A stretch of 64,000 bases of DNA, from NCBI GenBank assembly GCA_039024895.1, contig JBCCPJ010000009.1, positions 60,699-124,698 on the forward strand. The letters are read 5' to 3'. A program made the position numbers and the translations under genes. The DNA comes from JAJDOD01 sp039024895. GTDB lineage: Bacteria; Pseudomonadota; Alphaproteobacteria; Rhodobacterales; Rhodobacteraceae. Of the stretch, positions 1-8,267 are shown one piece after another. Each line of letters begins with the position of its first letter. The first letter of the stretch is position 1. The notes beneath the pieces are model-generated. The model had not been told where the DNA came from and did not search any database. It was given only the letters and a program-made list of their open reading frames with translations.

Positions 1-232
1 TAACAAGAGCGCGCGATAGCGGTTTATCGGCCCCTGCATAAACCGGTATGTCCGTACGCCCGGCAAGCTCACAGACGATCCGCGCATTTTTTTGGGTCAA
101 TTCCAGCGGCACATTACCCGCGACAGCAGTGATTCCCACGACGTCCAGTTCAGGGGAGGCTAAGGCAAGCAGAATGGCGACGGCGTCGTCCTGACCGGGG
201 TCGGTATCTATGATGATCTTGCGGGGTGCCAT
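1..232 (-). CDS. Nucleoside hydrolase (IUNH family), N-terminal part, cut by window edge
   Basis: The first 77 codons of a leftward gene that runs off the window. The N-terminus carries the calcium-binding signature of inosine-uridine preferring nucleoside hydrolases, DTDPGQDDA at residues 9-17. These enzymes hydrolyse the N-glycosidic bond of ribonucleosides for purine or pyrimidine salvage. The stretch after it (SPELDVVGITAVAGN) is the usual second strand and helix of the fold. The ATG at 232 is the natural start because the motif sits at the family's normal distance from it. Substrate preference cannot be judged from this fragment. Confidence 0.88.
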   Translation of the reverse strand, partial: MAPRKIIIDTDPGQDDAVAILLALASPELDVVGITAVAGNVPLELTQKNARIVCELAGRTDIPVYAGADKPLSRALV

Positions 233-278
233 GGGCGGACCATGGCGCGCACCCCACGAATTGGCAAGCCGCCGACGG

Positions 279-788
279 TCAGGCGGGCTCTGGCTCTCTT
301 GTTGGCGCGTTGTGCCCATCAACCCAGGTGACAAACTTGTGCTGCCAGCCGGTTCCCGAAGGCATGACAGTGTTTCGGGACGCCGGGCCAAGTGCAATGC
401 CGTGCCATGGCATGCGCCGCAACCTGCCATGCATAAGACGGCTCACAAGGGCGCCTCCCAAAACGACAACTCCAGCCATCAAGAGCGGGTTTTGCAGCAA
501 GAGCTTCGCGGTTTCGGGTGCCGCCAGAACCGCGCACGCCAGCAAAAGACGGGAGACGGCAACCGCCTCGATCATAAAGCGCAAGCGTGGCAGGAGGAGG
601 CAGACAATCGCCGCAGCGACGAAAACGACCGCTGCATAAACCGTCCCGGTAATGAGCGATATGTGAACGCTGCCCACATAGGTCGCCGACGGCAAAAAGA
701 AGATAATGCCCGCAAGAAATGCAAGCGAAGTCACAAACCCGAGCCGTCGCCGTTCCCGGTGCAGATGTGCCAAAATGGCCTTCGACAT
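279..788 (-). CDS. Hypothetical four-helix membrane protein
   Basis: A 169-residue protein of unknown function, upstream of and co-directional with the nucleoside hydrolase (46 bp gap). After a basic N-terminus (KAILAHLHRERRR) there are about four hydrophobic segments, near residues 17-35, 40-65, 75-92 and 98-115. A polar C-terminal tail of about 50 residues follows. A GAAGG sequence precedes the ATG at 788 on the minus strand. I do not recognise a family. The hydrophobic pattern and good codon flow support a real gene. Confidence 0.6.
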   Translation of the reverse strand: MSKAILAHLHRERRRLGFVTSLAFLAGIIFFLPSATYVGSVHISLITGTVYAAVVFVAAAIVCLLLPRLRFMIEAVAVSRLLLACAVLAAPETAKLLLQNPLLMAGVVVLGGALVSRLMHGRLRRMPWHGIALGPASRNTVMPSGTGWQHKFVTWVDGHNAPTREPEPA

Positions 789-1104
789 TCAGCGCCGCCT
801 TCTCGCGGAGCCCCCACACCGTGGTAGTTTCACATTCGGACCAAAATGCGGCGCGTTTGTTAATTTTTCCTTTACGGAAACACTCGACACTGACGGAGGT
901 ATTCGTTCTTGTTCGGGGTAGGTGGATCGCTCGATTGCCCCCCAATTTGAATGTTCACTTGCCCCTGCGCGGAGGGATTGGCAAAGTGCGTCTCACGAGC
1001 AGATGGTTGAAGCCGAACAACACGGCACCACATATAGAAGCCAGGAGAGGGATCATATTGCCGATTTCGGGATTGAGCCCTCTTGCAGCTTCAAGGACGC
1101 AAGA
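789..1104. promoter_or_regulatory. 316-bp lon upstream region with possible heat-shock-type promoter
   Basis: No convincing gene lies between the small membrane protein and lon. The reading frame of lon is open further upstream (to 922), but that extension lacks family similarity. A GGTTGAAG at 1005-1012 and CACCACATAT at 1026-1035 resemble a sigma-32-like or weak sigma-70 pair. That would suit lon, which is a heat-shock gene in many bacteria. The assignment is weak and rests only on sequence resemblance. Confidence 0.3.
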
Positions 1105-3516
1105 ATGAACGAACCATACGAAAATTCCTTTCCCGTGCTCCCGCTGAGGGACATCGTGGTCTTTCCCCACATGATCGTGCCGCTCTTTGTAGGGCGCGAA
1201 AAGTCGGTGAAAGCCCTTGAGGAAGTCATGCAGGACGACAAGCAAATCCTGCTTTCGAGCCAGATTGATCCGTCGGTTGATGAACCGACGGAAGAGGGCA
1301 TTTATCCTGTCGGCGTACTCGCCAACGTATTGCAATTGCTGAAACTTCCTGACGGAACGGTGAAAGTTCTGGTCGAGGGGCGCGCCCGCGTAAAAATCAC
1401 GGACTATGTCGAGAACGATGCCTTTTTCGAGGCATTTGCCGAGGCACTTGATGAAGAAATGGGCGACGAAGACGCGATCTCCGCGCTTGTCCGCTCCGTG
1501 GGCGAAGAGTTTGAACGCTACGCGAAGGTGAAAAAGAACGTCCCCGAGGAAGCCTTGGGGCAGGTGGCGGACACCCAAGAGCCGTCGAAACTCGCCGATC
1601 TCGTCTCGGGCCATCTTGGCATTGAAGTCGACCGAAAGCAGGCCCTGCTTGAGACACTTGTGGTCGCCGAACGGCTTGAAGCCGTCTACGGACTGATGCA
1701 AGGCGAGATGTCGGTTCTGCAAGTTGAAAAGAAGATCAAGACACGCGTGAAGTCGCAGATGGAGCGTACGCAGCGTGAGTATTATCTCAACGAACAAATG
1801 AAAGCGATCCAGAAAGAACTGGGCGACGGCGAAGAATCGAACGAGATTCTCGAACTCGAAGAAAAGATCGCCGCCACCAAGTTCTCCAAGGAAGCGCGTG
1901 AAAAGGCCGAGGGCGAGCTGAAGAAGCTAAAGTCGATGTCTCCGATGTCGGCGGAAGCGACCGTGGTGCGCAATTACCTCGACTGGATGCTGTCCATTCC
2001 GTGGGGCACGAAAAGTCGGGTCAAGAAAGACCTTGGCCGTGCTCAGAAAGTGCTCGATGACGACCATTATGGTCTTGAGAAAGTCAAAGAACGGATCGTG
2101 GAGTATCTCGCCGTCCAGCAACGGTCGAAGAAGCTGAAAGGTCCGATCCTCTGCCTCGTCGGTCCTCCGGGTGTCGGCAAGACCTCGCTTGGCAAGTCGG
2201 TCGCCAAGGCCACGGGCCGCGAGTTCATCCGCATCTCGCTCGGCGGCGTGCGTGATGAAAGCGAAATTCGGGGTCACCGCCGGACTTATATTGGCTCCAT
2301 GCCCGGCAAGATCATCCAGGCACTGAAGAAGGCAAAGACCACCAATCCGCTGATCTTGCTCGATGAGATCGATAAGATGGGACAGGACTTTCGCGGTGAT
2401 CCGGCATCGGCGATGCTGGAAGTGTTGGACCCGGAGCAGAACGGCACCTTTGTCGATCACTATATGGAAGTGGAATACGACCTCTCCAACGTGATGTTCC
2501 TGACGACAGCAAACTCCTACAATATGCCGGGCCCGCTTCTGGACCGGATGGAGATCATCAGTCTTGCCGGGTACACCGAAGACGAAAAGCGCGAGATTGC
2601 GCGCCAGCACCTGATCGCGAAGCAAGTGAAAAACCACGGGCTGCGCGAGAAGGAATTCGATCTCACCGACGAGGCACTGACGGAGATGATCCGCACCTAT
2701 ACCCGCGAGGCGGGGGTGCGGAGCCTGGAGCGTGAGATCGCAAAACTGGCGCGTAAAGCGGTGACCAAGATCATCAAGAAAGAGGGTGAAAAAGTCACTG
2801 TGACACCTGAGAACCTCGAAGACTTCCTGGGCGTGAAGAAACACCGCTACGGTTTGGCCGAAATGGAAGATCAGATCGGTGTTGTTACCGGGCTGGCATG
2901 GACAAGTGTGGGGGGCGATCTTTTACAGATCGAAGCCTTACGCCTGCCGGGTAAGGGCCGGATGAAGACCACCGGCAAGCTGGGCGATGTCATGAAGGAA
3001 TCAATTGACGCCGCCGCAAGCTATGTCCGGTCAATCGCGCCCTCCATCGGGGTGAAGCCGCCCAAGTTCGATACAATGGACATTCACGTCCACGTGCCGG
3101 ATGGCGCAACGCCGAAAGATGGACCGTCCGCTGGCTTGGCCATGGTAACCTCGATCGTTTCGGTGCTGACCAAGATACCGGTGCGCAAGGATATCGCCAT
3201 GACGGGCGAGGTTTCGCTGCGCGGCAATGCCATGCCCATTGGCGGTTTGAAGGAGAAGCTCCTGGCCGCCCTTCGGGGGGGCATCAAGACGGTGCTCATA
3301 CCGGAAGAGAACGAGAAGGACCTGACGGAAATCCCCGACAATGTGAAGGAAGGACTAAGTATCATTCCGGTCAAGCACGTGTCGGAAGTCCTGAAGCTCG
3401 CCCTTGTCGGAGAGCCAACGAGCATCGAATGGGACGAAGCCGCCGAGGAAGCCGCCGCAGCAGCGCGAGCGGCGGAGGCTGCGGCCAAAGCTGCGTCAGG
3501 TGCCGTCGCGCATTGA
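1105..3516 (+). CDS. lon: ATP-dependent protease Lon
   Basis: An 803-residue cytoplasmic AAA+ protease that degrades misfolded and selected regulatory proteins. Domains in order are the N-terminal LON substrate-binding domain (about 8-200), a helical/coiled region (about 200-300), the AAA+ module, and the C-terminal serine protease. Walker A is GPPGVGKT at 353-360 and Walker B is LILLDEID at 416-423. The Ser-Lys dyad is Ser675 in PKDGPSAG and Lys718 in GGLKEK, the same spacing as in E. coli Lon. I start at the ATG at 1105, preceded by AAGGA seven bases upstream. A longer in-frame reading to 922 adds 61 residues unlike any Lon N-terminus. The C-terminus ends in an Ala/Glu-rich tail, common in alphaproteobacteria. 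Confidence 0.98.
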   Translation: MNEPYENSFPVLPLRDIVVFPHMIVPLFVGREKSVKALEEVMQDDKQILLSSQIDPSVDEPTEEGIYPVGVLANVLQLLKLPDGTVKVLVEGRARVKITDYVENDAFFEAFAEALDEEMGDEDAISALVRSVGEEFERYAKVKKNVPEEALGQVADTQEPSKLADLVSGHLGIEVDRKQALLETLVVAERLEAVYGLMQGEMSVLQVEKKIKTRVKSQMERTQREYYLNEQMKAIQKELGDGEESNEILELEEKIAATKFSKEAREKAEGELKKLKSMSPMSAEATVVRNYLDWMLSIPWGTKSRVKKDLGRAQKVLDDDHYGLEKVKERIVEYLAVQQRSKKLKGPILCLVGPPGVGKTSLGKSVAKATGREFIRISLGGVRDESEIRGHRRTYIGSMPGKIIQALKKAKTTNPLILLDEIDKMGQDFRGDPASAMLEVLDPEQNGTFVDHYMEVEYDLSNVMFLTTANSYNMPGPLLDRMEIISLAGYTEDEKREIARQHLIAKQVKNHGLREKEFDLTDEALTEMIRTYTREAGVRSLEREIAKLARKAVTKIIKKEGEKVTVTPENLEDFLGVKKHRYGLAEMEDQIGVVTGLAWTSVGGDLLQIEALRLPGKGRMKTTGKLGDVMKESIDAAASYVRSIAPSIGVKPPKFDTMDIHVHVPDGATPKDGPSAGLAMVTSIVSVLTKIPVRKDIAMTGEVSLRGNAMPIGGLKEKLLAALRGGIKTVLIPEENEKDLTEIPDNVKEGLSIIPVKHVSEVLKLALVGEPTSIEWDEAAEEAAAAARAAEAAAKAASGAVAH

Positions 3517-3536
3517 TGGTCGCAAATACTGAAGTG

Positions 3537-3563
3537 AAAAGGGCGGGCTTTCCGCCCTTTTTT
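3537..3563 (+). terminator. Rho-independent terminator of lon
   Basis: A 10-bp perfect stem (AAAAGGGCGG at 3537-3546 pairing with 3552-3561) around a GCTTT loop, merging into a run of six T. It lies 20 bp after the lon stop codon. Strong and unambiguous. Confidence 0.92.
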
Positions 3564-3636
3564 CATTTTTGCAGTGCGCCTTCGTTTCGCCATTCTTGTT
3601 CGCTTTGAGTTTGGCATTCAAAACAAGGCAATCCCT

Positions 3637-3885
3637 ATGAAACATCTGATACTTCTCACAATTCCGGTGCTGGCTCTCACCGCATGTGGCGGCGGTTCAA
3701 CGTCTCAGAATGCAAGTGAAAGCCAAACCCTGATGTTGGAATGCGTAAAGAAGGCAGGAATTACCGGGCAATTCACCTCGTCCTACACCTTCGCCGACGG
3801 TGTAGAACGCCGGGTCATCAAAGTAGGCAACGGCGTCTCGCAAGCACAAGCCGATGCAGCCAATGCTTGCATCGCTGCGAGCTGA
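3637..3885 (+). CDS. Small secreted lipoprotein
   Basis: An 82-residue protein. It begins with a classic lipoprotein signal peptide: a basic start (MKH), a hydrophobic core, and the lipobox LTAC with the lipidated cysteine at residue 17. The mature part is short, with a Gly/Ser-rich spacer (GGGS) and two further cysteines, in LECVKKAG and NACIAAS, that could form a disulfide. I start at the ATG at 3637 because it places the signal peptide at the N-terminus; the frame is open from 3574. It sits between the lon terminator and the convergent anmK gene. Function unknown. Confidence 0.75.
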   Translation: MKHLILLTIPVLALTACGGGSTSQNASESQTLMLECVKKAGITGQFTSSYTFADGVERRVIKVGNGVSQAQADAANACIAAS

Positions 3886-3899
3886 GTGCGCCGCGTGCC

Positions 3900-4991
3900 C
3901 TACGGTCGACTGATCTTGCCGCCACCGACAGGGGCAGCCACCCCTGTGGTACCCGGTGCAGAGGTTGGATAGCCGCGAAGTACGCGGACAGCGAGATAGG
4001 CGAAGGCCTGAGCTTCCAGCATATCGCCGTCGAAACCAACCACTTCAACCGGCTCCACCCGGCACATCAGACGTTCCGCAAGTTCCGCCATTACGACAGG
4101 GTTCTTGCGCCCGCCCCCGGTGACCAGAACCCGTTGCGGCACCGCCGGACAATGCTCGATGGCTCGGGCGACGGCAGCGGCGGTGCCGGCAGCGAGCGTT
4201 GCGAGCGCGTCGGCGCTGTCGAGGTGTGAAACCTGGTCGGACCAATCCGAAAAGTCGTTTCTATCCAGAGATTTAGGCGGTATTTTTGAAAGATAACTTG
4301 CGCGCATCATACCCGCCAAGACAGCTTGATCCACGGTGCCACTTTGCGCGAGCCTTCCATCTTCGTCGTATCGCTGCGCCAGCCGTTGCAACACAAGGTC
4401 ATCCATCACCGCATTTGCAGGACCTGTATCGAAAGCAAGACAGGCGCCCGGCGTTTCTGCCGCCGGAGCGCCCGGATCGACCCATGTCAAATTGCCCACA
4501 CCACCAAGATTGAGAAATACGAGCGGTGCATCAGCTCCCATGAAGCGCGCGAGGGCGAAGTGATAGAACGGCGCAAGCGGCGCGCCGTGACCGCCGAGTT
4601 CCATATCGGCGCTGCGAAAATCCCAGACGACCGGCGTGCCAAGTGCTTTTGCCAGGACATCGCCATTGCCCGCCTGAAGCGTGACCCCACGATCCGGTAA
4701 ATGGGTGAGCGTCTGCCCGTGAAACCCGATGACCTCCGCGCCCTCAAACCCGTCAAGCACTTCCGCATGGGCGGTTTCCACAATTTCTGCGGCCGCCGCT
4801 ATTTCAGGCCCATCGAGTTTGCCAAATCCCAACCGGATCACCGCGCGCTCGACGTCCGTATAGGTGCGATAATTATTGGCTCCAAACTCAAAAAGCGCGA
4901 CACCGTCCGTCCGTAGCATAGCCGCATCCACCCCATCGAGCGATGTGCCCGACATGGCACCCAAGGCCCAGAGCGGCTGATCTTTGGTCAT
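3900..4991 (-). CDS. anmK: Anhydro-N-acetylmuramic acid kinase
   Basis: A 363-residue cytoplasmic kinase of the ASKHA fold. It opens and phosphorylates 1,6-anhydro-MurNAc released by lytic transglycosylases, giving MurNAc-6-phosphate for cell-wall recycling. The family's N-terminal phosphate motif GAMSGTSLDGVD is at about 10-21. Further on are FHGQTLTH and the late nucleotide-site motif VLVTGGGRKNP. The start is taken at the ATG at 4991, preceded by GGAAAGGG, rather than the ATG at 5015. The gene is divergent from tyrS with a gap of only 53 bp, so the two must share a compact promoter region. Confidence 0.96.
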   Translation of the reverse strand: MTKDQPLWALGAMSGTSLDGVDAAMLRTDGVALFEFGANNYRTYTDVERAVIRLGFGKLDGPEIAAAAEIVETAHAEVLDGFEGAEVIGFHGQTLTHLPDRGVTLQAGNGDVLAKALGTPVVWDFRSADMELGGHGAPLAPFYHFALARFMGADAPLVFLNLGGVGNLTWVDPGAPAAETPGACLAFDTGPANAVMDDLVLQRLAQRYDEDGRLAQSGTVDQAVLAGMMRASYLSKIPPKSLDRNDFSDWSDQVSHLDSADALATLAAGTAAAVARAIEHCPAVPQRVLVTGGGRKNPVVMAELAERLMCRVEPVEVVGFDGDMLEAQAFAYLAVRVLRGYPTSAPGTTGVAAPVGGGKISRP

Positions 4992-5044
4992 GGCTTTCCC
5001 TTTCCGGCGTGCCAAAGTATGAGGAGGGCCGTTAAGTTCTCGTA

Positions 5045-6310
5045 ATGGATGCTCCCATGACCCACCACCCGAAATCCGAGTTCATCGCCACGATCATGGC
5101 GCGCGGCTTCATGGCGGATTGCACGGATCTGGAAGCGCTCGACGCGCGTTTCCACAAAGGGTCGGTCACGGGGTATATCGGCTTTGATCTAACCGCGACA
5201 TCGCTGCATATCGGCAACCTTGTTCAGATCATGCTGCTGCGTTGGATGCAAAAAACCGGGCACCGGCCGATCACGCTTATGGGCGGAGGAACAACCAAGG
5301 TCGGCGACCCGTCCGGCAAAGACGAGATGCGCAAGATCATCTCGGTTGAACAGATCAACGCCAACGCCGACGGGATCCGGCAAGTCTTTTCAAATTACAT
5401 CACCTATGGCGACGGCCCGACCGCCTCACCTTTGGTGAACAATGCCAAATGGCTCGACAAGCTTGGGTATATCGACTTCCTCCGCGACATTGGAAAACAT
5501 TTCACAATCAATCGCTTGCTGGCCTTTGAGAGCGTGAAATCGCGGCTCGACCGCGAGCAGGCGCTCAGTTTCATCGAGTTCAACTACATGCTTTTGCAAG
5601 CCTATGACTTCCTTGAGCTGTACCGGCGTCATGGGTGCATCCTTCAAATGGGCGGCTCCGACCAATGGGGCAATATCGTCTCGGGCGCGGACCTGATCCG
5701 CCGGGTCGAAGCGGCGGATGCCTTCGGGCTGACAACGCCTTTGGTGACGCGCGCCGATGGCAAGAAGATGGGAAAATCGGCGGATGGTGCCGTTTGGCTC
5801 AACGAAGACATGATGTCCTCCTATGACTTTTGGCAATGGTGGCGGAATGTGGACGACGCTGATGTGGGTAAGTTCCTGAAGATGTTCACCGAACTGCCAA
5901 TCGATGAATGCGACCGGCTCGGCGCCCTTGGCGGGGCGGAGATCAACGAGGCCAAGATACGTCTTGCAAACGAGGTGACCAGCCTCTGCCGCGGAGCGAC
6001 TGCGGCGGAAGCGGCGCAAGCAACGGCCCGCGAGGTTTTCGAAAAGGGCGGGGTAGGCGATGATCTTCCAACGCTTGACCTGACACGAAACGAGCTGGCC
6101 GAAGGTGTTTCCGTTGTCCAGCTTTTCGTACGATCTGGGCTGGTGAAATCCGGGAAAGAGGCAAAGCGGCTGATCGCCGAAAATGGCGCGCGGATGAATG
6201 GCGCGCCACTCGATAATCCCGGTCAGATGCTCGACACTTCCCTGCTGGCCGAACCGGTCAAACTTTCCGCGGGCAAAAAGCGCCATGCATTGGTGCGGCT
6301 CACCGATTGA
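5045..6310 (+). CDS. tyrS: Tyrosyl-tRNA synthetase
   Basis: A 421-residue class I synthetase that charges tRNA-Tyr. The HIGH signature appears as HIGN at 55-58 and the KMSKS loop as KKMGKS at 240-245. The tyrosine-pocket helix region YMLLQAYDF is intact. A C-terminal S4 RNA-binding domain occupies about 355-415 (VVQLFVRSGLVKSGKEAKRL). Length is normal for the TyrS group. Two ATGs, at 5045 and 5057, are both possible starts and differ by four residues. Confidence 0.97.
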   Translation: MDAPMTHHPKSEFIATIMARGFMADCTDLEALDARFHKGSVTGYIGFDLTATSLHIGNLVQIMLLRWMQKTGHRPITLMGGGTTKVGDPSGKDEMRKIISVEQINANADGIRQVFSNYITYGDGPTASPLVNNAKWLDKLGYIDFLRDIGKHFTINRLLAFESVKSRLDREQALSFIEFNYMLLQAYDFLELYRRHGCILQMGGSDQWGNIVSGADLIRRVEAADAFGLTTPLVTRADGKKMGKSADGAVWLNEDMMSSYDFWQWWRNVDDADVGKFLKMFTELPIDECDRLGALGGAEINEAKIRLANEVTSLCRGATAAEAAQATAREVFEKGGVGDDLPTLDLTRNELAEGVSVVQLFVRSGLVKSGKEAKRLIAENGARMNGAPLDNPGQMLDTSLLAEPVKLSAGKKRHALVRLTD

Positions 6311-6420
6311 ACAGGCGTCGCCAAAGATCAGGAAGGGGTAGCGCATAAGGGGCTCCGCCCCGCACGGCGCTTGACATATCCTGCGGAGATGTCACCGGCT
6401 GCGCCGGACCGCGCCGCGCT

Positions 6421-6447
6421 CCCCGGAGGTATTTTGGACAGAAGAAG
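6421..6447 (-). repeat. Dispersed intergenic repeat, copy 1 (inverted)
   Basis: Read on the minus strand this is CTTCTTCTGTCC followed by AAAATACCTCCGGGG. It matches the plus-strand copy at 6621-6650 and more loosely that at 11364-11390. All three lie in intergenic space. Such C/T-rich motifs next to G-rich hairpins are scattered between genes in this bacterial family; their role is not known to me. Confidence 0.7.
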
Positions 6448-6620
6448 CCGAAGCCGAGCACGCGGAACCAACGCAGCCGAAAGAACCGCAAGGCCGAAGC
6501 CTCAAGCGTCACCCCCCGGCAGAGGCTCAATCATGGCGTACCGAGGGGCTTCTCCTGTCACGGTCATCGGGCCTCCCCTGTACCGTCTCGCAAGGCTCGC
6601 GCAATTTTATTAAAAATGTC

Positions 6621-6682
6621 CTTCTTCTGTCCCAAATACCTTGGGGGGAGGCCGAAGGCCGGGGGGCAAAGCCCCCAACACC
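6621..6682 (+). repeat. Dispersed intergenic repeat, copy 2, with hairpin tail
   Basis: CTTCTTCTGTCC at 6621-6632 followed by CAAATACCTTGGGGGG. It continues into nested G/C inverted repeats, GGCCGAAGGCC and then GGGGGGCAAAGCCCCC. It is in inverted orientation to copy 1, about 170 bp away. The hairpins could act as terminators or stabilise transcripts, but there is no T-tract. Confidence 0.7.
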
Positions 6683-6854
6683 ACACTTCATGACAGCTAA
6701 TGTCACATTAGCTCACTACGATGAGGCAAGCAGGAAAACCCTATTGGTATCCTCACGTTACTCTTCCAGCCTTTCGAGGCGTCACAGCTATTGAAAGCCA
6801 ACGCCCACCTCGCCTATATGGACGTCGCAGTGTCGAAACGAGAGGGAGGATGGC

Positions 6855-7598
6855 ATGGCCGGCCATTCAAAATGGGCGAACATCCAGCACCGAAAGGGGC
6901 GTCAGGATGCAGCGCGTTCAAAGCTTTTCTCGAAACTCTCGAAAGAGATCACCGTCGCCGCGAAGATGGGCGACCCCGACCCCGATAAAAATCCACGTCT
7001 TCGGCTTGCAGTGAAAGAAGCGAAGTCGCAATCGGTCCCGAAAGATGTGATCGAGCGGGCCATCAAAAAGTCCGAAGCGGGCGAGGGCGATGAATACGAG
7101 GAAATCCGCTATGAAGGATATGGGCCCGGTGGTGTGGCGGTCATCGTCGAAGCAATGACGGATAACCGCAACCGTACCGCTTCGACGGTGCGATCGACCT
7201 TCGGCAAACATGGGGGCAATCTCGGCGAGACGGGCTCGGTCAGTTTCATGTTCGAACGGAAAGGGGAAATTCTCTACACGACTGAAGCGGGCGACGAGGA
7301 CACGGTAATGATGGCCGCGATCGAAGCTGGTGCGGAAGATGTGGAAAGCAGCGAAGACGGCCACGCAATTTACACGGAAGATACAGATTTGAATGCGGTT
7401 TCCACGGCGATTGAGGAGGCCCTGGGCGAAGCGGAATCGACCAAACTCATCTGGAAGCCCACGACAACGACCGAACTTGATCTCGATGGGGTCCAGAAAC
7501 TCATGCGGCTCATCGAAGTGCTGGAAGACGATGACGACATTCAACGCGTGACGGCAAATGTCGATATCTCTGACGAGGTCATGGCACAGCTCGCGTGA
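6855..7598 (+). CDS. yebC: YebC/PmpR family protein
   Basis: A 247-residue cytoplasmic protein. The N-terminus MAGHSKWANIQHRKGRQD is the hallmark of the family, and the three-domain acidic architecture and length are standard. Members have been described as DNA-binding regulators. Some paralogues are reported to relieve ribosome stalling at proline tracts; which applies here cannot be told. GAGGGAGGA just upstream of 6855 is a strong ribosome site. Its stop codon overlaps the GTG start of the lysE-type exporter by three bases, so the two are translationally coupled. Confidence 0.95.
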   Translation: MAGHSKWANIQHRKGRQDAARSKLFSKLSKEITVAAKMGDPDPDKNPRLRLAVKEAKSQSVPKDVIERAIKKSEAGEGDEYEEIRYEGYGPGGVAVIVEAMTDNRNRTASTVRSTFGKHGGNLGETGSVSFMFERKGEILYTTEAGDEDTVMMAAIEAGAEDVESSEDGHAIYTEDTDLNAVSTAIEEALGEAESTKLIWKPTTTTELDLDGVQKLMRLIEVLEDDDDIQRVTANVDISDEVMAQLA

Positions 7599-8200
7599 TT
7601 TTTTCTTTTCTCAAGGGATTTGGCCTGAGCCTGTCGCTCATCGTCGCGATTGGCGCACAAAACGCGTTTGTCTTGCGGCAAGGCATTCGGCAATCCCATG
7701 TCCTCCCGGTAGTATTGACCTGCGCGCTATCCGATGCGGTGCTTATGACGGCCGGTATTCTGGGGTTTGGCGCCCTCGTGGAAGCCGCACCTTGGCTCAA
7801 ACCGGTCATGACCTGGGGAGGCGCCTTGTTTCTTATCGTTTACGGCGCCATTGCCTTTCGATCGGCCTGGTTGGGGTCCAGTGCCCTGCGAGCCGCCAAT
7901 GGCACAGAAACCGGACTTATCGCGACAATCGCGGTGTGTTTGGCGCTCACATGGGGCAACCCCCACGTGTATCTCGACACGCTGGTACTACTCGGCTCCA
8001 TCGCCGCCAGTTACGACGGCAGCCGTCTTGCCTTTGGTGTCGGCGCGATATCGGCGAGCTTCGTTTTCTTTTTCACATTGGGCTACGGCGCACGATTGTT
8101 GGCACCGATTTTTGAACGTCCTGGCGCCTGGCAGGTGCTGGATATTTGCGTCGGCGTTCTAATGTGGACGATTGCGTTTTTTCTGCTCTACACGCCCTGA
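7595..8200 (+). CDS. LysE/ArgO-type amino acid exporter
   Basis: A 201-residue inner-membrane protein with about six hydrophobic segments. It has the family N-terminus GFGLSLSLIVAIGAQNAFVLRQG; the GAQNAF motif is typical of the ArgO/LysE exporters of basic amino acids. The second conserved stretch, ALTWGNPHVYLDTLVLLG, is also present. The start is GTG at 7595, overlapping the yebC stop (GTGA). Transport of lysine or arginine is a family inference; the true substrate is not visible. No dedicated LysG-type regulator is adjacent. Confidence 0.9.
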   Translation: MIFSFLKGFGLSLSLIVAIGAQNAFVLRQGIRQSHVLPVVLTCALSDAVLMTAGILGFGALVEAAPWLKPVMTWGGALFLIVYGAIAFRSAWLGSSALRAANGTETGLIATIAVCLALTWGNPHVYLDTLVLLGSIAASYDGSRLAFGVGAISASFVFFFTLGYGARLLAPIFERPGAWQVLDICVGVLMWTIAFFLLYTP

Positions 8201-8253
8201 AAATATGAGGCCGTACCGGGGATAGAAGGCTGGATCCCGGCGGCGACAAATGC

Positions 8254-8267
8254 TACCACTTGTGGTA
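8254..8267. promoter_or_regulatory. Short inverted repeat at the mutL start
   Basis: TACCAC-TT-GTGGTA, a 6+6 bp inverted repeat whose last base is the A of the mutL ATG. No clear Shine-Dalgarno sequence precedes mutL, so a hairpin or bound protein here could influence initiation. This is only a structural observation. Confidence 0.35.

Larger units (their letters stand above)
6311..6854. other. 544-bp gene-free region carrying two copies of a dispersed repeat
   Basis: I see no gene here. Short open frames are GC-rich shadows without ribosome sites or family similarity. The region holds two oppositely oriented copies of a repeat related to CTTCTTCTGTCCAAAATACC (listed separately), the second followed by G/C-rich hairpins. 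A stretch rich in A/T around 6700-6760 (TCACATTAGCTCAC) may hold the yebC promoter, but no clear hexamers can be defended. Confidence 0.6.

Noticed and set aside
922..1104. 61-codon N-terminal extension of Lon
   Set aside because: The extension does not resemble Lon, and the ATG at 1105 has a good ribosome site.
1927..2844. Long antisense frame inside lon (305 codons)
   Set aside because: Shadow of lon on the other strand; no ribosome site and no family resemblance.
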